From Trifolium pratense (Eukaryota > Streptophyta > Magnoliopsida > Fabales > Fabaceae), in assembly GCF_020283565.1 (NCBI RefSeq), contig NC_060060.1, positions 73,455,257 through 73,519,256 on the forward strand: a DNA stretch of 64,000 nucleotides, in the 5' to 3' direction. How positions within the stretch are numbered: the stretch's first letter is position 1; each line of letters opens with the position of its first letter. The position numbers were made by a program, and so were the translations under genes. Below the pieces are notes generated by a model, which searched no databases, was not told the origin of the DNA, and saw only the letters and a list, made by a program, of their open reading frames with translations. This document shows, in pieces, positions 35,138 to 46,208 of the stretch.

Positions 35138-37768
35138 TCAAACTTTAACCAACGCCCTTCTTTTCTTGTGCTGATCTTCCCAATACTTGGTAGCATTTGA
35201 CACGAGTTCATTCTTCAACACATTATTAGATGAGAGACAAATAAAAAGAGCTAGCTTCATCCTTGTGGCCGTAACAACCTGAATACAATTATTAAATAGT
35301 TAAATAAAAACATAAATATAAGTAGAGGGGACAAGTATAAGAAAAAACCAAAGTGTGTTTGCTAGACTTACAGCTACGTTTTCATAATCATTCATGTACC
35401 CACACTCAATCATCCATTTTGCAACCCACACTCCGCAGTCGTTGCTACAGTCAGTCATTTAAAAGCATTACATTAGTGTGAGAGTCATTGGTAAAGTTGA
35501 ATAAATTTAAAATATAGTAAGGGTTGATGAGACGTACGATCCTTGTCGCTGGAATGGGAGTCCCTTAGTGTTAATAAGGGGGTAGTTTGTGATTAAACTG
35601 TCATGGTAAGTAGGATTGACCAGGCCAACAGTAGGATGTAGCAGAATTTTCTCGACAAATATGGCCTAGAGTGAAATCCAAATATTGAATTTAAGTTAAT
35701 ACTAAAAAAAACAATTTATTTCAAAGTAAAACGAAGTAGGTAGCACTAGAGTGAATGCATACCACTTGCATTATGGCATGACGTCTCTCATGAAATCTAT
35801 CAGCATCAGGCAGAGAGTCCAACCAAACAAGTTGTCTATCCAACAGATCAACAACCAGTAGGTACCAGTGTGCTCCCCCGTCGTTCATAGGAATAAAAAT
35901 CTATAAAAAAAAATCTAACATTTAGTGGTATGAAAAGAATTATCAAACCACAATTAACAAATTAAAAAATAGTGCAGTAACATTGTAACCTTGGTAACAC
36001 CACTAGTTGGTTTCATGAAGGTAGTCTTATACATTTCCCTAATACGATCAGCTGTGTAGTTGGTATTCAGAGCATATTGCTTAAAAACAAATGCAGCTTA
36101 AGTCAACAATTAATAATTAATACTTAATGGATGTAACATAATTAGACAGGTTAGTGTTAATCACCGCAAAATGAGTAGGCAAATACCAAACCTTCCTAAC
36201 TTTGCCTACTGTAGTGTTTAGCCAATTTGTTCTGTCAACTATGAGATTAATAATCTGCAGGGAAAAAAGTAAATGAAATTAGTTATAAATTTTATTTAAA
36301 AATAGATGAAATTAAGTATTTTTAAAAAAATACTTAATTTACCTCTTCGTCCACCGGGCATCTAGGCATGAGAGACTTAAGTGCCTTCCTATCTCCATAT
36401 AAACCCGATTCAGTTCTAACCAAAACATCATCACTGTAAACAATAAATGGTATGCAGTGTTAGTATAAAATATGAAATTTCATACAAAATATTAACAATT
36501 TAAATACCAGCAGGTTTAAAATACGCACCCCAGCAGCTTCTCATCATCTCTCATAAAGACGTATGCAGCAGTATAAGTACATATGTCATTCAAGCACATC
36601 TTTCGAGCAGGTCGAAATGTCATCGGCATCCACTGTTATTCAATAGGAGTGAAACAAAAACTCATGTAAGTAACAAAAATTGACATGATGGTATAATTGG
36701 TTGTATTTAAAAATAGGATAAATATAGTTAGGGTTCCAACTAGTTAAAGCTTACTTCCGGAATAAATAAAGGAACGTCAGCACCCTCATAACCAAAAGAA
36801 CTTATTGGATGATAGTTTAAGTAAAAATCATTGTCATCATCTTGTTCTGGCTGGCATAATAGTTTCCTGGTTATCCTATCATACTGAAAGGCATCTAGTG
36901 TACTAGGACCATCAAATTTGAGCTTAATTTTGGCTGGGGCTGATGCGTTGCCCTTGGTGAAATCAATATTTGGCTTTGTTGGCCTTGTTGTGGTTTCTGC
37001 CTTTTTTTTAACCGCACGTTTACGGTCCAACTTAGGGGTTGAAGCAGTGGACTCGTAATCTTTGTCGTCATCACTTTCATCCAATTTTCGGCTAGAATTG
37101 TATCTACTGCACACACATATTAATTTACCATTTATTAGTATTACATACAGAAAACAAATTATTGTGAACTAAATCTACTAACCACATGAACCCCTTCTAA
37201 ACCCCAAAAACAGAGCACTTTAAAAAACCATTAAAAACCCTACCAAATTTAAAAAGTCAGTAAAACTGTTTTTACAATGTGTTCCTCTTAGTGTGTGGTG
37301 TGAAAGCTTTTTGGTCTAAGCATCAATATGAAGAAATATGCAGAAATATGAAGAAGTAGGGTTCTATATGTTATACAATTTCACTGTAAAGTTACAATAG
37401 TATGTGCTTAACAAAAAATTAGTTTGATTGGCAAAATACACACTCATTTGGATGACAACAAAACATTTTGAGTATTAGTATCATGCTTGCTTATAAATTA
37501 AAGGACAACAAACGTATTAAACAGATCTACATCTTAAATAAAAATGACTTAAAAGGTATAAATCAGATTTGTATGATTTGTTACCTAGAGGACAAGTCAA
37601 TGAAGTTTTTTTTACCGTCTCTTCTCGCTTCTCATAGTAATGCTTGCCTTTTTGTACTGAGGTAGTGGTATTTTTAGATGTCATTTTAACTTTCTTAGTA
37701 GTTGCATGTTTTCCAGATGTGGTTTCTCTCAGCTGTTTTCGTGTTCTGGGAGGAGAAGGTCTTCCCAT
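35138..37768 (-). CDS. Ulp1-type (C48) cysteine protease of the Mutator-like element
   Basis: Multi-exon minus-strand gene. Exons read: 37616-37768 (start MGRPSPPRTRKQLRET, basic), about 36760-37106 (acidic, then VPLFIPE), 36529-36632 (MPMTFRPARKMCLND), 36343-36433, 36175-36254, 35990-36079, 35763-35900, 35538-35665, 35372-35454 and 35138-35278 (ends KKRRALVKV, TGA). The protease triad is visible: His in GAHWYLLVVDL, Asp in VWLDSLPDAD, Cys in NDCGVWVAKW. Family role: SUMO-processing or deconjugating peptidase; in plants many copies travel inside MULEs, with unknown benefit. The joint between the first two listed exons did not resolve in phase, so either the first exon belongs elsewhere or a splice site was misread. 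All later junctions have GT..AG borders. No stop inside the listed exon frames, so the gene may be intact. Confidence 0.78.
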
Positions 37769-38161
37769 TTTGGTGGTTGATGAATGCAGATTAGGAATGC
37801 AAAAGGATGGCTTGTTGGTTTTGTTGCAAAAGACCAGCAATTGAAAGGTTGTATGCTTAGACTTAATAGATGCTAGGTTTTGCAAATGAAAAGTAACATG
37901 GGATGTATAAGGATTAAGACTCTATGTACACGTTTTAGGAGGCTTAGAAGTGGATTAGAAGTGGAAAAGTCATGTCAGAATTTTTGTGTGCTCAATGTTA
38001 CTTTTTTGTTTAAACCAACATCCATTAATGTGGTGTAAGCTGTGTTATTAATGTTTAATTTGGAGTATTTCGAGTATTATTAGTGAATTGGTTGGTTTGT
38101 TATTCCTAATCAGTTAGTTTTTTTTCAATTACGTATTTAATATAAAAATATATATTACTTT
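37769..38161. other. Upstream region of the Ulp1 gene
   Basis: Likely promoter and 5' UTR of the minus-strand protease gene; no distinct motif identified, no ORF of note. Confidence 0.35.
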
Positions 38162-38832
38162 CGTGTTGTTACGGGTACGGTCTATGGCTAACGGCGGAGC
38201 GTCCGTAATCCACATTTTTATATTTTTTTTTTCAAAAATTTCAATTTTAAATTGATTAGCTCTACTCTCGAATAAAGTTGAATTTCAAATTTCTTAAAGA
38301 TTATCGGAGAGTGACTTTTGGCGTATCCGTCGTGTTGTTACGGGTACGGTCTATGGCTAACGGCGGAGCGTCCGTAATCTAAATTTTTATATTTTTTGTT
38401 TAAAAATTTCAATTTTAAATTGATTAGCTCTACTCTCGAATAAACTTGAATTTCAAATTTCATAAAGATTATCGGAGAGTGACTTTTGGCGTATCCGTCG
38501 TATTGTTACGGGTACGGTCTATGGCTAACGGCGGAGCGTCCGTAATCTAAATTGAAAATATTTTTTTTCAAAAAATTCAATTTTAAATTGATTAGCTCTA
38601 CTCTCGAATAAACTTGAATTTCAAATTTCTTAAAGATTATCGGAGAGTGACTTTTGGCGTATCCGTCGTATTGTTACGGGTACGGTCTATGGCTAACGGC
38701 GGAGCGTCCGTAATATAAATTGAAAATATTTTTTTTCAAAAAATTCAATTTTAAATTGATTAGCTCTACTCTCGAATAAACTTGAATTTCAAATTTCTTA
38801 AAGATTATCGGAGAGTGACTTTTGACGTATCC
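38162..38832. repeat. Satellite array 1: four 168-bp units
   Basis: Units start at 38162, 38331, 38499 and 38667 (CGTGTTGTTACGGGTACGGT or CGTATTGTTACGGGTACGGT). Each contains GGCTAACGGCGGAGCGTCCG and TTATCGGAGAGTGACTTTTG and ends GGCGTATC. Copies are highly similar; the last ends GACGTATCC. The high-GC part contrasts with AT-rich surroundings. Confidence 0.95.
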
Positions 38833-39060
38833 AATTGTCATAAAAATACATTGTCAATTTAATCATAGATTCTTATCAAAATAAAAAAGACTAAAGTGTT
38901 TCAAAACAACACCAAATATCATTTTATAACATGATTTTCACAAAATAAGTACTTTGAAATATCAATTGTCATCAAAATACATTGTCAATTTACACATAGA
39001 TTCTTATCAAAATAAAAAAGACTAAACTGTTTCAAAACAACACCAAATATCATTTCAAAC
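38833..39060. repeat. Two copies of a 131-bp repeat
   Basis: CAATTGTCATAAAAATACAT at about 38831 recurs at about 38962 as CAATTGTCATCAAAATACAT. Both continue through TAGATTCTTATCAAAATAAA and TTCAAAACAACACCAAATAT. Confidence 0.85.
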
Positions 39061-39268
39061 TCCTAACATAAAAGGTGTGGTCATTATAGATGTTGCTTGT
39101 ATTGAAGAGCAGCCGATCCCCAACCTTAAATCCATTGATTCCAACAACTTCCCTCCAACCGCTTGAGATCGTTACCGCAAACGGATCCCTTTGATACTCT
39201 AGCTCGCACCTGTGCTTTTCTCTAATGTCTCCAATAATGATTATTTGATCCAGCATTGTGTCGCACAA
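39050..39268 (-). pseudogene. B3-domain-like fragment
   Basis: A 72-codon frame ending SGWREVVGINGFKVGDRLLF, NTSNIYNDHTFYVRSLK. The W..V.....GD.L.F pattern resembles the C-terminal half of the plant B3 DNA-binding fold. The first half is not present in frame; the upstream minus frame (39241-39546) is unrelated. It lies between Ulp1 and transposase in the same orientation; it may be captured host sequence or a decayed MULE-associated ORF. Confidence 0.4.
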
Positions 39269-39600
39269 ATACTCCCGTCGCTCTCGTCGATCTTGTTATT
39301 CTTCAACTTCGGAACGGATAGAAGTGTTTGTTGTTTTTTTGTGGACTTAATGGAGAAGGAGAAGAAGTATGGAGAAGGAGTGGAAGTGAAGAGGTTTTGT
39401 AAGTGTTTGTATTGGAAAGCGTGATACCTACAGTTACACGCATATATCCCTTCCAATATCACAATGAAACCATTTGGGTTCCACGCACGTTTGGCGTATC
39501 CTAACTTCTCCCTATTTATTTTATTTTTAATAACAAAATTTAACACAGATCTAAAAAAAAAAATTCAAAATTTTATTACAATTTTTTTTTATTATAACCA
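39269..39600. other. Spacer before satellite array 2
   Basis: Contains a minus-strand ORF of 101 codons (39241-39546) with no recognisable domain and a poly-T/A stretch near 39550-39590. Possibly the 5' part of the B3-like gene. Confidence 0.3.
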
Positions 39601-40552
39601 CATTTAGAAAAGTCTTCCGACAATAACGCACGAGTCAAATTCGAGCGAGGTGGAATATTTAGTTTATTTCATTTTAATGTGCAAATATCTCATTTGATTG
39701 AGTATATGTCGTATTGACGAGATAATAGGTCGTAGAGTAGCTCGGGTGAATCGGATCATAACCACATTTAGAAAAGTCTTCCGACAATAACGCACGAGTC
39801 AAATTCGAGCGAGGTGGAATATTTAGTTTATTTCATTGTAATGTGCAAATCATCTCACTTGATTGAGTATATGTTGTATTGACGAGATAATAGGTCGTAG
39901 AGTAGCTCGGGTGAATCGGATCATAACCACATTTAGAAAAGTCTTCCGACAATAACGCACGAGTCAAATTCGAGCGAGGTGGAATATTTAGTTTATTTCA
40001 TTGTAATGTGCAAATCATCTCACTTGATTGAGTATATGTCGTATTGACGAGATAATAGGTCGTAGAGTAGCTCGGGTGAATCGGATCATAACCACATTTA
40101 GAAAAGTCTTCCGACCATAACGTACGAGTCAAATTCGAGCCAGGTGGAATATTTAGTTTATTTCATTTTAATGTGCAAATCATCTCATTTGATTGAGTAT
40201 ATGTCGTATTGACGAGATAATAGGTCGTAGAATAGCTCGGGTGAATCAGATCATAACCACATTTAGAAAAGTCTTCCGACAATAACGCACGAGTCAAATT
40301 CGAGCGAGGTGGAATATTTAGTTTATTTCATTTTAACTTGCAAATCATCTCATTTGATTGAGTATATGTCGTATTGACGAGATAATAGGTCGTAGAGTAG
40401 CTCGGGTGAATCGGATCATAACCACATTTAGAAAAGTCTTCCGACAATAACGCACGAGTCAAATTCGAGCGAGGTGGAATATTTAGTTTATTTCATTGTA
40501 ATGTGCAAATCATCTCACTTGATTGAGTATATGTCGTATTGACGAGATAATA
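39601..40552. repeat. Satellite array 2: 5.8 units of 165 bp
   Basis: CATTTAGAAAAGTCTTCCGA starts units at 39601, 39765, 39930, 40095, 40260 and 40425, a spacing of 164-165 bp throughout. Other constant words: GAGCGAGGTGGAATATTTAG, GTATTGACGAGATAATAGGT and GTAGCTCGGGTGAATCGGAT. Units differ at only a few positions, so amplification is recent. Confidence 0.96.
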
Positions 40553-40794
40553 AGAATTTAACCCTTGGCAAAAACCTATCGTTAATAATGCCTCGTTTAA
40601 TTTGAGTAAGTTGGGATATTTATTATTATTTATTTTTTGTAATCCACTTATTTTAAAATGACTTTATGTTTGGTCCTTTTTATTTAATTTAATGTAATTT
40701 AAATGTGTTATAGAAACTAAATATAGATCTAATTTTTTTTGAAACATGATCTAAGTGTATAAATATATAATTACGGAGTGAAACATATACAAAT
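40553..40794. other. Spacer between array 2 and LINE
   Basis: AT-rich, no ORF; begins with a degraded echo of the repeat (AACGC/AATGCCTCGTTTAATTTGAG). Confidence 0.4.
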
Positions 40795-40803
40795 GAAATT
40801 GTT

Positions 40804-42143
40804 TTTTTTTTTAAGAAGCCAAAATGATATATATTAACATAAACAGTCTCCCCAGCACAAGGCGTACCGAAGAAGACTAAAAAATTACAAAAGAGTCAAA
40901 GAAATACAATCGAAATAAAATCATACAAGGCCCAAACACATCAATGGACTAGACCACCAGCTATGGTAGTTTAAAGCTAACGTAAAGTTCGTCATCTTCA
41001 ACCACCTGAAAGAGAAAAGCTTGATCTTATCCAATAAAATATGAGGTGTGCCCGTTGAGCCCTTGAACAACCGATGATTTCTCTCTGTCCATAACACCCA
41101 AACACAAGCGAGCCAAACAAGCTGCAAAAAGGACCTTCTCGCCCAAGATCCACCTAATAAACCCGTAAACTGAACAAAATGATCACGCAAAGAAGTGGAA
41201 TCCACCAAGGAAGTGCCAATCCATGCGCGAACTAAATCCCACAGCGATCCAGCAATACTACAAGATAGAAATAAATGATGAGCTGTCTCAGCCGCTCCAC
41301 ATCCAAAAACACAAGTGGCAACCGTAGGAGACAAAACGCCACGAGTAACCAGGTTTGCTCTCGTAGGCAACCTGTCCCGCAATAAACGCCACGCAAAGAT
41401 GGACACCTTCAAAGGAACCTGAGAGTGCCATATAAGATTATCCGCATCATCCAAGGTGACTGAATCCTGAGACGTCAAAAGCTGATAAACTCCCCCAACC
41501 GTATAACCTGTGTCAGGGTCAAGTCTCCATTGCCACCTATCAGTAGCCTGATCCTGCAAAGAAATGTCAAGAAGTAAAGACTGACACTCCCTCAACATCT
41601 CCTCCTCCCACGCCCGCAACCGTCTCCGCCACTCCCACGCCCTACCATCTTCCCCCCAACCTAAAGCAGACATCTCTGCGACCGAACAAGATTTGGTCAC
41701 CGCCAACTCAAAAAGTCATCCAAACCGCTCCCTCAACGAAATCCCCTCCAACCATGGATCGGTCCAAAAAAGGGTATCTGACCCATCACCCACCCTCCTC
41801 GTAACATTCTCCCTAAACCAACTACCTCCTGGCTCACCAACACCCTCCCGAATACGCACTAGCTCCCTCCACCACACCGACCCTCTCTGGCCATCCGCCC
41901 GAAGACTACCTCCCTCAAGCCCATACCTAGCTACCAGCACTCTAAACCACAACCCCTCTCTGTCCACCAACATCCTCCAACACCACTTACCCAACAACGC
42001 TATGTTAAACTCACGCAACTGTCTAACCCCCAAACCTTCATACTCCTTACGTAAACAAACAGATTTCCAACTAACCCAAGAGATTTTCCTAGAATCCTCA
42101 CAACCCCCCCAAATTTTTTTTAATGAAAATAGATTCAATAGAG
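40804..42143 (-). mobile_element. 5'-truncated LINE (L1-type)
   Basis: Minus-strand element with a poly(A) tail (T run at 40802-40812 on plus) and a 5' end cut within ORF2 at about 42143. The flanks carry GAAATTGTT at 40795-40803 and 42144-42152, a plausible 9-bp LINE target duplication. Only the 3' end of ORF2 and the 3' UTR remain. Confidence 0.85.
40921..42138 (-). pseudogene. LINE ORF2 C-terminus with zinc-binding RT domain
   Basis: Two ORFs in the same frame (42138-41716 and 41706-40921) separated by a single TGA at 41716-41718. The upstream part (FNIALLGKWCWRMLVDREGL; WWRELVRIREGVGEP) is the region after the reverse transcriptase fingers in plant L1 elements. The downstream part contains the zf-RVT domain: WHSQVPLKVSIFAWRLLRDR, LPTRANL, then C.FGC...E...HLFLSC. 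Ends SPLMCLGLV at the stop. Confidence 0.9.
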
Positions 42144-42227
42144 GAAATTGTTACAGTCTAGCGGATATGTTATTTGTCCATCATGTTCAGGTCCCTGGTT
42201 CGAACCTCCTCCGTTCCATTTTTTTTT
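42144..42227 (+). mobile_element. SINE-like unit 1 next to LINE
   Basis: A-box-like GTCTAGCGGATATG near 42156, B-box GGTTCGAACC at 42197-42206, and a T-rich end (42217-42227). It starts right at the LINE junction. Not a complete tRNA gene. Confidence 0.4.
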
Positions 42228-42261
42228 AAAATTTATTTCCACTGCAGTTAACAGTTAAAAA

Positions 42262-42350
42262 CAAATTTAAAAATGTAGCAAACAAGATTCGAACCCACGT
42301 CCTGCTTGCAATATGAAACACCTTAAACCACTGCCACACTTCTAAACCAT
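42262..42350 (-). mobile_element. SINE-like unit 2, opposite orientation
   Basis: On the minus strand, GTGGCAGTGGTTTAAGG (A-box-like) and GGGTTCGAATC (B-box, 42286-42296 on plus) are spaced as in tRNA-derived SINEs. It points towards unit 1. Confidence 0.35.
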
Positions 42351-42666
42351 TTGCATTATTATGCATTATGAATCTTAAAATAATATCACATTCAACCTTC
42401 AGTTTTATAAAATTTGCATCAATGTCTACCTTCCAACCATCAATATAAGCTTGAATCAGTGTTCATATTCAGCAAACAATATGAACTTGCATCAATTTCT
42501 CAAACTTTAATAAAACTTGTATAAAATAAATTTAACAAACATCGAATCCCAAACTTTAATTTTGTTTCAATATCTCCAAAATAATTATCCACAAACATTA
42601 CACCCAAAATCATCCATAAACATTACCTAACTATTACCAAAATACATTCAAATCTACTCAAAATAG
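42351..42666. other. 3' flank of the transposase gene
   Basis: AT-rich, probably 3' UTR and downstream sequence of the MULE transposase; nothing else seen. Confidence 0.45.
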
Positions 42667-45171
42667 TCAATCATTCTTAGCAGATTTCATAACATGTTGT
42701 AGCAGACCATAGCATGAACTTTGACCAACATTCATTCCATGTTGCATTCCTTGTTGCATTCCAGGTTGCAGTCCATACATTGGGTATATGGGTTGTAGGG
42801 GCATCGGCTGAATCATCGGATGTACCATAGGCATCATAGGATACAGTTGTTGATTCATATTTCTGCTTGTGCTCTGTAATTCCATATGTGCAGGTGTCGT
42901 AACGGTAGCAGCGCGGTATCTCGGCGGATACGAAGTTTTGTTTTGCACACTTCTTTGAACATTGCAAGCTTCTTTTCTTTTCCTTTTCTGAAAAATCAAC
43001 ATAATTGGTTATATAATTATGCAATATTTAAACCAAAACCAAATCAGCAATTTGGCTTTCATAATATAATAACCAAATAACAAAAAATACAAATATAATA
43101 CCTCAGCAATTTGGCTTACAAAATCAGAAATCGACACCGAGCACAAATCGACATTTGGTTCTGCCACTTGTTCTGTCGTTTGTTGTGTACCCTGCAAATT
43201 TAACAATATCAATTACAATGCTCGATAACCAGTAAAACATTATATAAAACTAACAAACAAATAATGATTTATTAAAATTACCGAACATCTCTTCGAATTA
43301 GGAGTTGTATTTTTGGTATTTGAACGGCGCCTGGCATATTTTGCGACATTCTTCTTTTTCTTTGGAGCACCTTTACACTTAACCATAACTGGATCGCCTA
43401 CTGCTGACTTTTGTGTACCGATTGCATCATCATCTTTACTGCAATACTTTTTTTTCAGCTGCATCAGGTCTTCCATTATTTGTGCATAAACACCATCTTT
43501 TTTTGAAGCTTCTTTGCAGAACTCTGTTAAAACAGTACAATATGAACCAAAACGAGCTTCGGCAATCGTATTCAAATCAACATTATCATTAAAATTGTTG
43601 CTGTTCAAAAACTGAATTTTTGCATCCTTGGTCCATCGCGTCAAAACCAAATTTCTATAATCTCTCAAAGCCTGATCAAAGTTGTTCATAAATTCAAAAA
43701 TGCATCCTTGCTTCCTGACATAACTCTTAATTATTGCATTAACAGCTTCGCACTGCGACGTAGTTCTTATACGTCCAAAAAAATTATCTCGTAGATATGC
43801 AGTAGCCCACAGTGACCTATTCTCGTACGTTTTGACTACCCAAGGATGTCCTTGCACTCCATTTTCTTTAATCATTTGTGACCAATACTCTTCAAATTCA
43901 TCTATTGTAAAATTTGAGTACATGGCCTTTGAAAAACCGTCCAAAAAATTATTTCCGTTCTTCACATTCTCACCTGCATTCTTATTCAAATGCCAAGCAC
44001 ATAACCTATGGTTAGCATCGGGAAATATCTGTTTTATGGCCTCTCTCATTGCCCCATCCCCATCTGTTACCACCACTTTTGGTTGTTTACCATCCATGCA
44101 TTCTAGGAAACACCTCAACACCCACTTATACGTCTCCGTCGTTTCATCTGACACCAATGCAGCACCAAAAATTACTGTTTGAGAGTGGTGGTTACACCCT
44201 GAAAATACAACCAACGGATAGTTGTACTTGTTCTTCTTGTAAGTCGTGTCAAATGCAAGCACATCACCAAAACAAAAATAGTCGGTCCTACTAATCCCAT
44301 CAGCCCAAAAAAGAGTCTTCATTCTTCCATTAACGTTGTCTACAGCATACTCAGCATAAAGCATGGGATCACTAGACGACTTCATATTCAGGTAGTTTAA
44401 AGTTGCGGCAACATCACCATCTTTAATAACAGCACGCATTTTTTTATCAAAATAGTTGTACAAATCTTTCTTTGTAAAACCAACATCAGCATATCCACCC
44501 TTCTGTGCAACCATGTACCCCATTATATGACATGTTCTAATGCCACGTTTCTGAAGACCATCCACCTGAGCCTTATCTACTTCAGAAATTTTACGATATA
44601 CGGGGTGTAAGTGCACAAACCTAGCTGGGGTTAATTCATGGTTATGAGTCTCTTCAAAAGCTGAAACTACATATCTATCCTTTTCAGCATTGTATTTCAC
44701 ACGAAGCCTGGCTCCACATTTAGTGCGGGTCAAACGTCTATGTTCTAATTTCCTATCTATCCTAACTAAGTGTCTCTTCTCTCTTACACCGCGTTTGTTG
44801 CATACAAACAGCTTCATTTTTATTACTTTATTACCTTCACTACCTCTTACCCTACTATCACCTTTCCTAACAGCAAAACCATTATACTTACCATAACGGT
44901 AATAAAAGTCATAAGCTTCATTAAGAGTGGCAAATTCCATAGAACGAATTTCTTCAGCAGTTATGGTATCAAACCTTATCTTCCTATTGCCTCCATCTGC
45001 ATGTCCATCATCATTGCCATCATCAGCTGAATGATCGCCACCCACTGAACTTTGATCCATATTAGATACTGAATAACTTTCTTCATCGTCCAACTCCTCG
45101 TCCCATGAATCACGTTCACTTGAATGAATGGAATCAACATCAACATCAGCAGACTCATCATAGTTTTCCAT
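42667..45171 (-). CDS. Mutator-like transposase with FAR1-type DNA-binding domain
   Basis: Three coding exons: 43282-45171 (630 codons), 43102-43191 (30 codons) and 42667-42987 (106 codons plus stop), GT..AG introns, all phase 0; about 766 aa. Residues 1-65 are acidic. Residues about 87-180 are a FAR1/WRKY-GCM1 zinc domain (LNEAYDFYYRYGKYNGFAVR; the C/H residues include C124, C152 and the ETHNHEL end). The MULE transposase core spans about 285-400, with D308 (AFDTTYK), D370 (VVTDGD) and CAWHLNKN at about 391-398. The usual C-terminal SWIM zinc finger is not apparent; instead VKCKGAPKKKKN and a Met/Pro/Gln-rich tail (MQQGMQHGM) follow. The ATG sits just behind a 3' splice site (CAG at 45179-45181), so there is a 5'-UTR intron, now split by Sirevirus A. 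The frame is intact. A domesticated FRS-like host gene is less likely, because matching TIRs and a 9-bp TSD surround it. Confidence 0.9.
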
Positions 45172-45201
45172 TGTTATCCTGAATTAAAACAAGATGTCAC
45201 C

Positions 45202-46208
45202 TGAAATTCTGGTATCACTAGAATGATGTTACCGAAGATGTCCCAACAACCACTTTATGAATAATGTTGTTTCTATTGTTGGCACATCTTACATAACATA
45301 TAAAATACTGACAGAAAATAAATAAAGTGCACAAGTAATTGTTAACCCAGTTCAGCCAACTGCCTACTCTGGGGGATACCAATCCAGGAAGGAAATCCAC
45401 TAATAGCTCTAGTTACTAAGACCTCCAGCAAACCCTAGGATTTACGCCTTAAACTAAGACCTCCAGCAAACCCCTGGTTTACGCCTTATAACCTCGACAC
45501 TACTCATGCAACTTCTGCCTAGGAACTCCTAGACATGAGATCCCATCTCACTTCCACTCACACAACACAACCTGTGTTGTTTAAACAATGTTGGGAATGA
45601 TGTGGCGACAACTTGCCAAGACAACACTTCACTTTTGCTTAAAAGCTTCAAGTGAATCACACACGGTACACTCCGTACTTCAAAGCTTAGGAGTCACCTT
45701 AAAATAATAAACTACTTCTTAACTCGTGTTATAGAATCCACAAGCAAGAATTACAATCAAACAATAAAAGACTCAACAAAGACTCAATATATGTAACTAA
45801 TATTTTTCAATAAGATACCTAGTCTTGAGCTTGGTCTTCGTATATATAATAATTAGGCACGCTCCTCTTTCTTCACAAATGCTCAGACGCTCCTTGAGAA
45901 TCATAAAGGATGATCTGATACTTTTTCAATCTTCATTAAGGATATATCAAGACTTTCCAAAAGTGTTTAAAGGACTTTATAAGATAGGATAAGTCATCCA
46001 GCTATTCCATTAAGTTTGTCTTATCCTTAAAGCTCCTGATCAGATCAAATCTCCATTGAGCGTGCTCTTTAAGTGGATTTCCATATATAGCATATGCTCT
46101 CATAAATGCGCGAGATTTCCTTGAATAAATATGATGTTGTAACATGTTTTCCAACATCTTGTTAGTATATTTGTTTTAGCAAAATTAAGCCAATTCAAAT
46201 ATCCAACA
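45202..46208 (-). repeat. 3' LTR of Sirevirus A
   Basis: Direct repeat of 61313-62319. On the minus strand it starts TGTTGGATATTTGAATTGGC and ends CCAGAATTTCA. Noticed differences from the other copy: near 45241, 45789, 45812 and 46093. Confidence 0.95.

Noticed and set aside
39601..40552. Regularly spaced repeats that might suggest a CRISPR-like array
   Set aside because: Units are contiguous 165-bp tandem copies with no unique spacers, and the context is plant DNA; this is a satellite.
42144..42350. tRNA genes suggested by GGTTCGAACC boxes (also at 5471)
   Set aside because: No full cloverleaf, no acceptor stem pairing; SINE-like is a better fit.
42667..45171. A domesticated FAR1-RELATED host gene instead of a transposase
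   Set aside because: It sits between matching TIRs with a perfect 9-bp duplication and next to a Ulp1 gene, as in MULEs; domestication would not need these.
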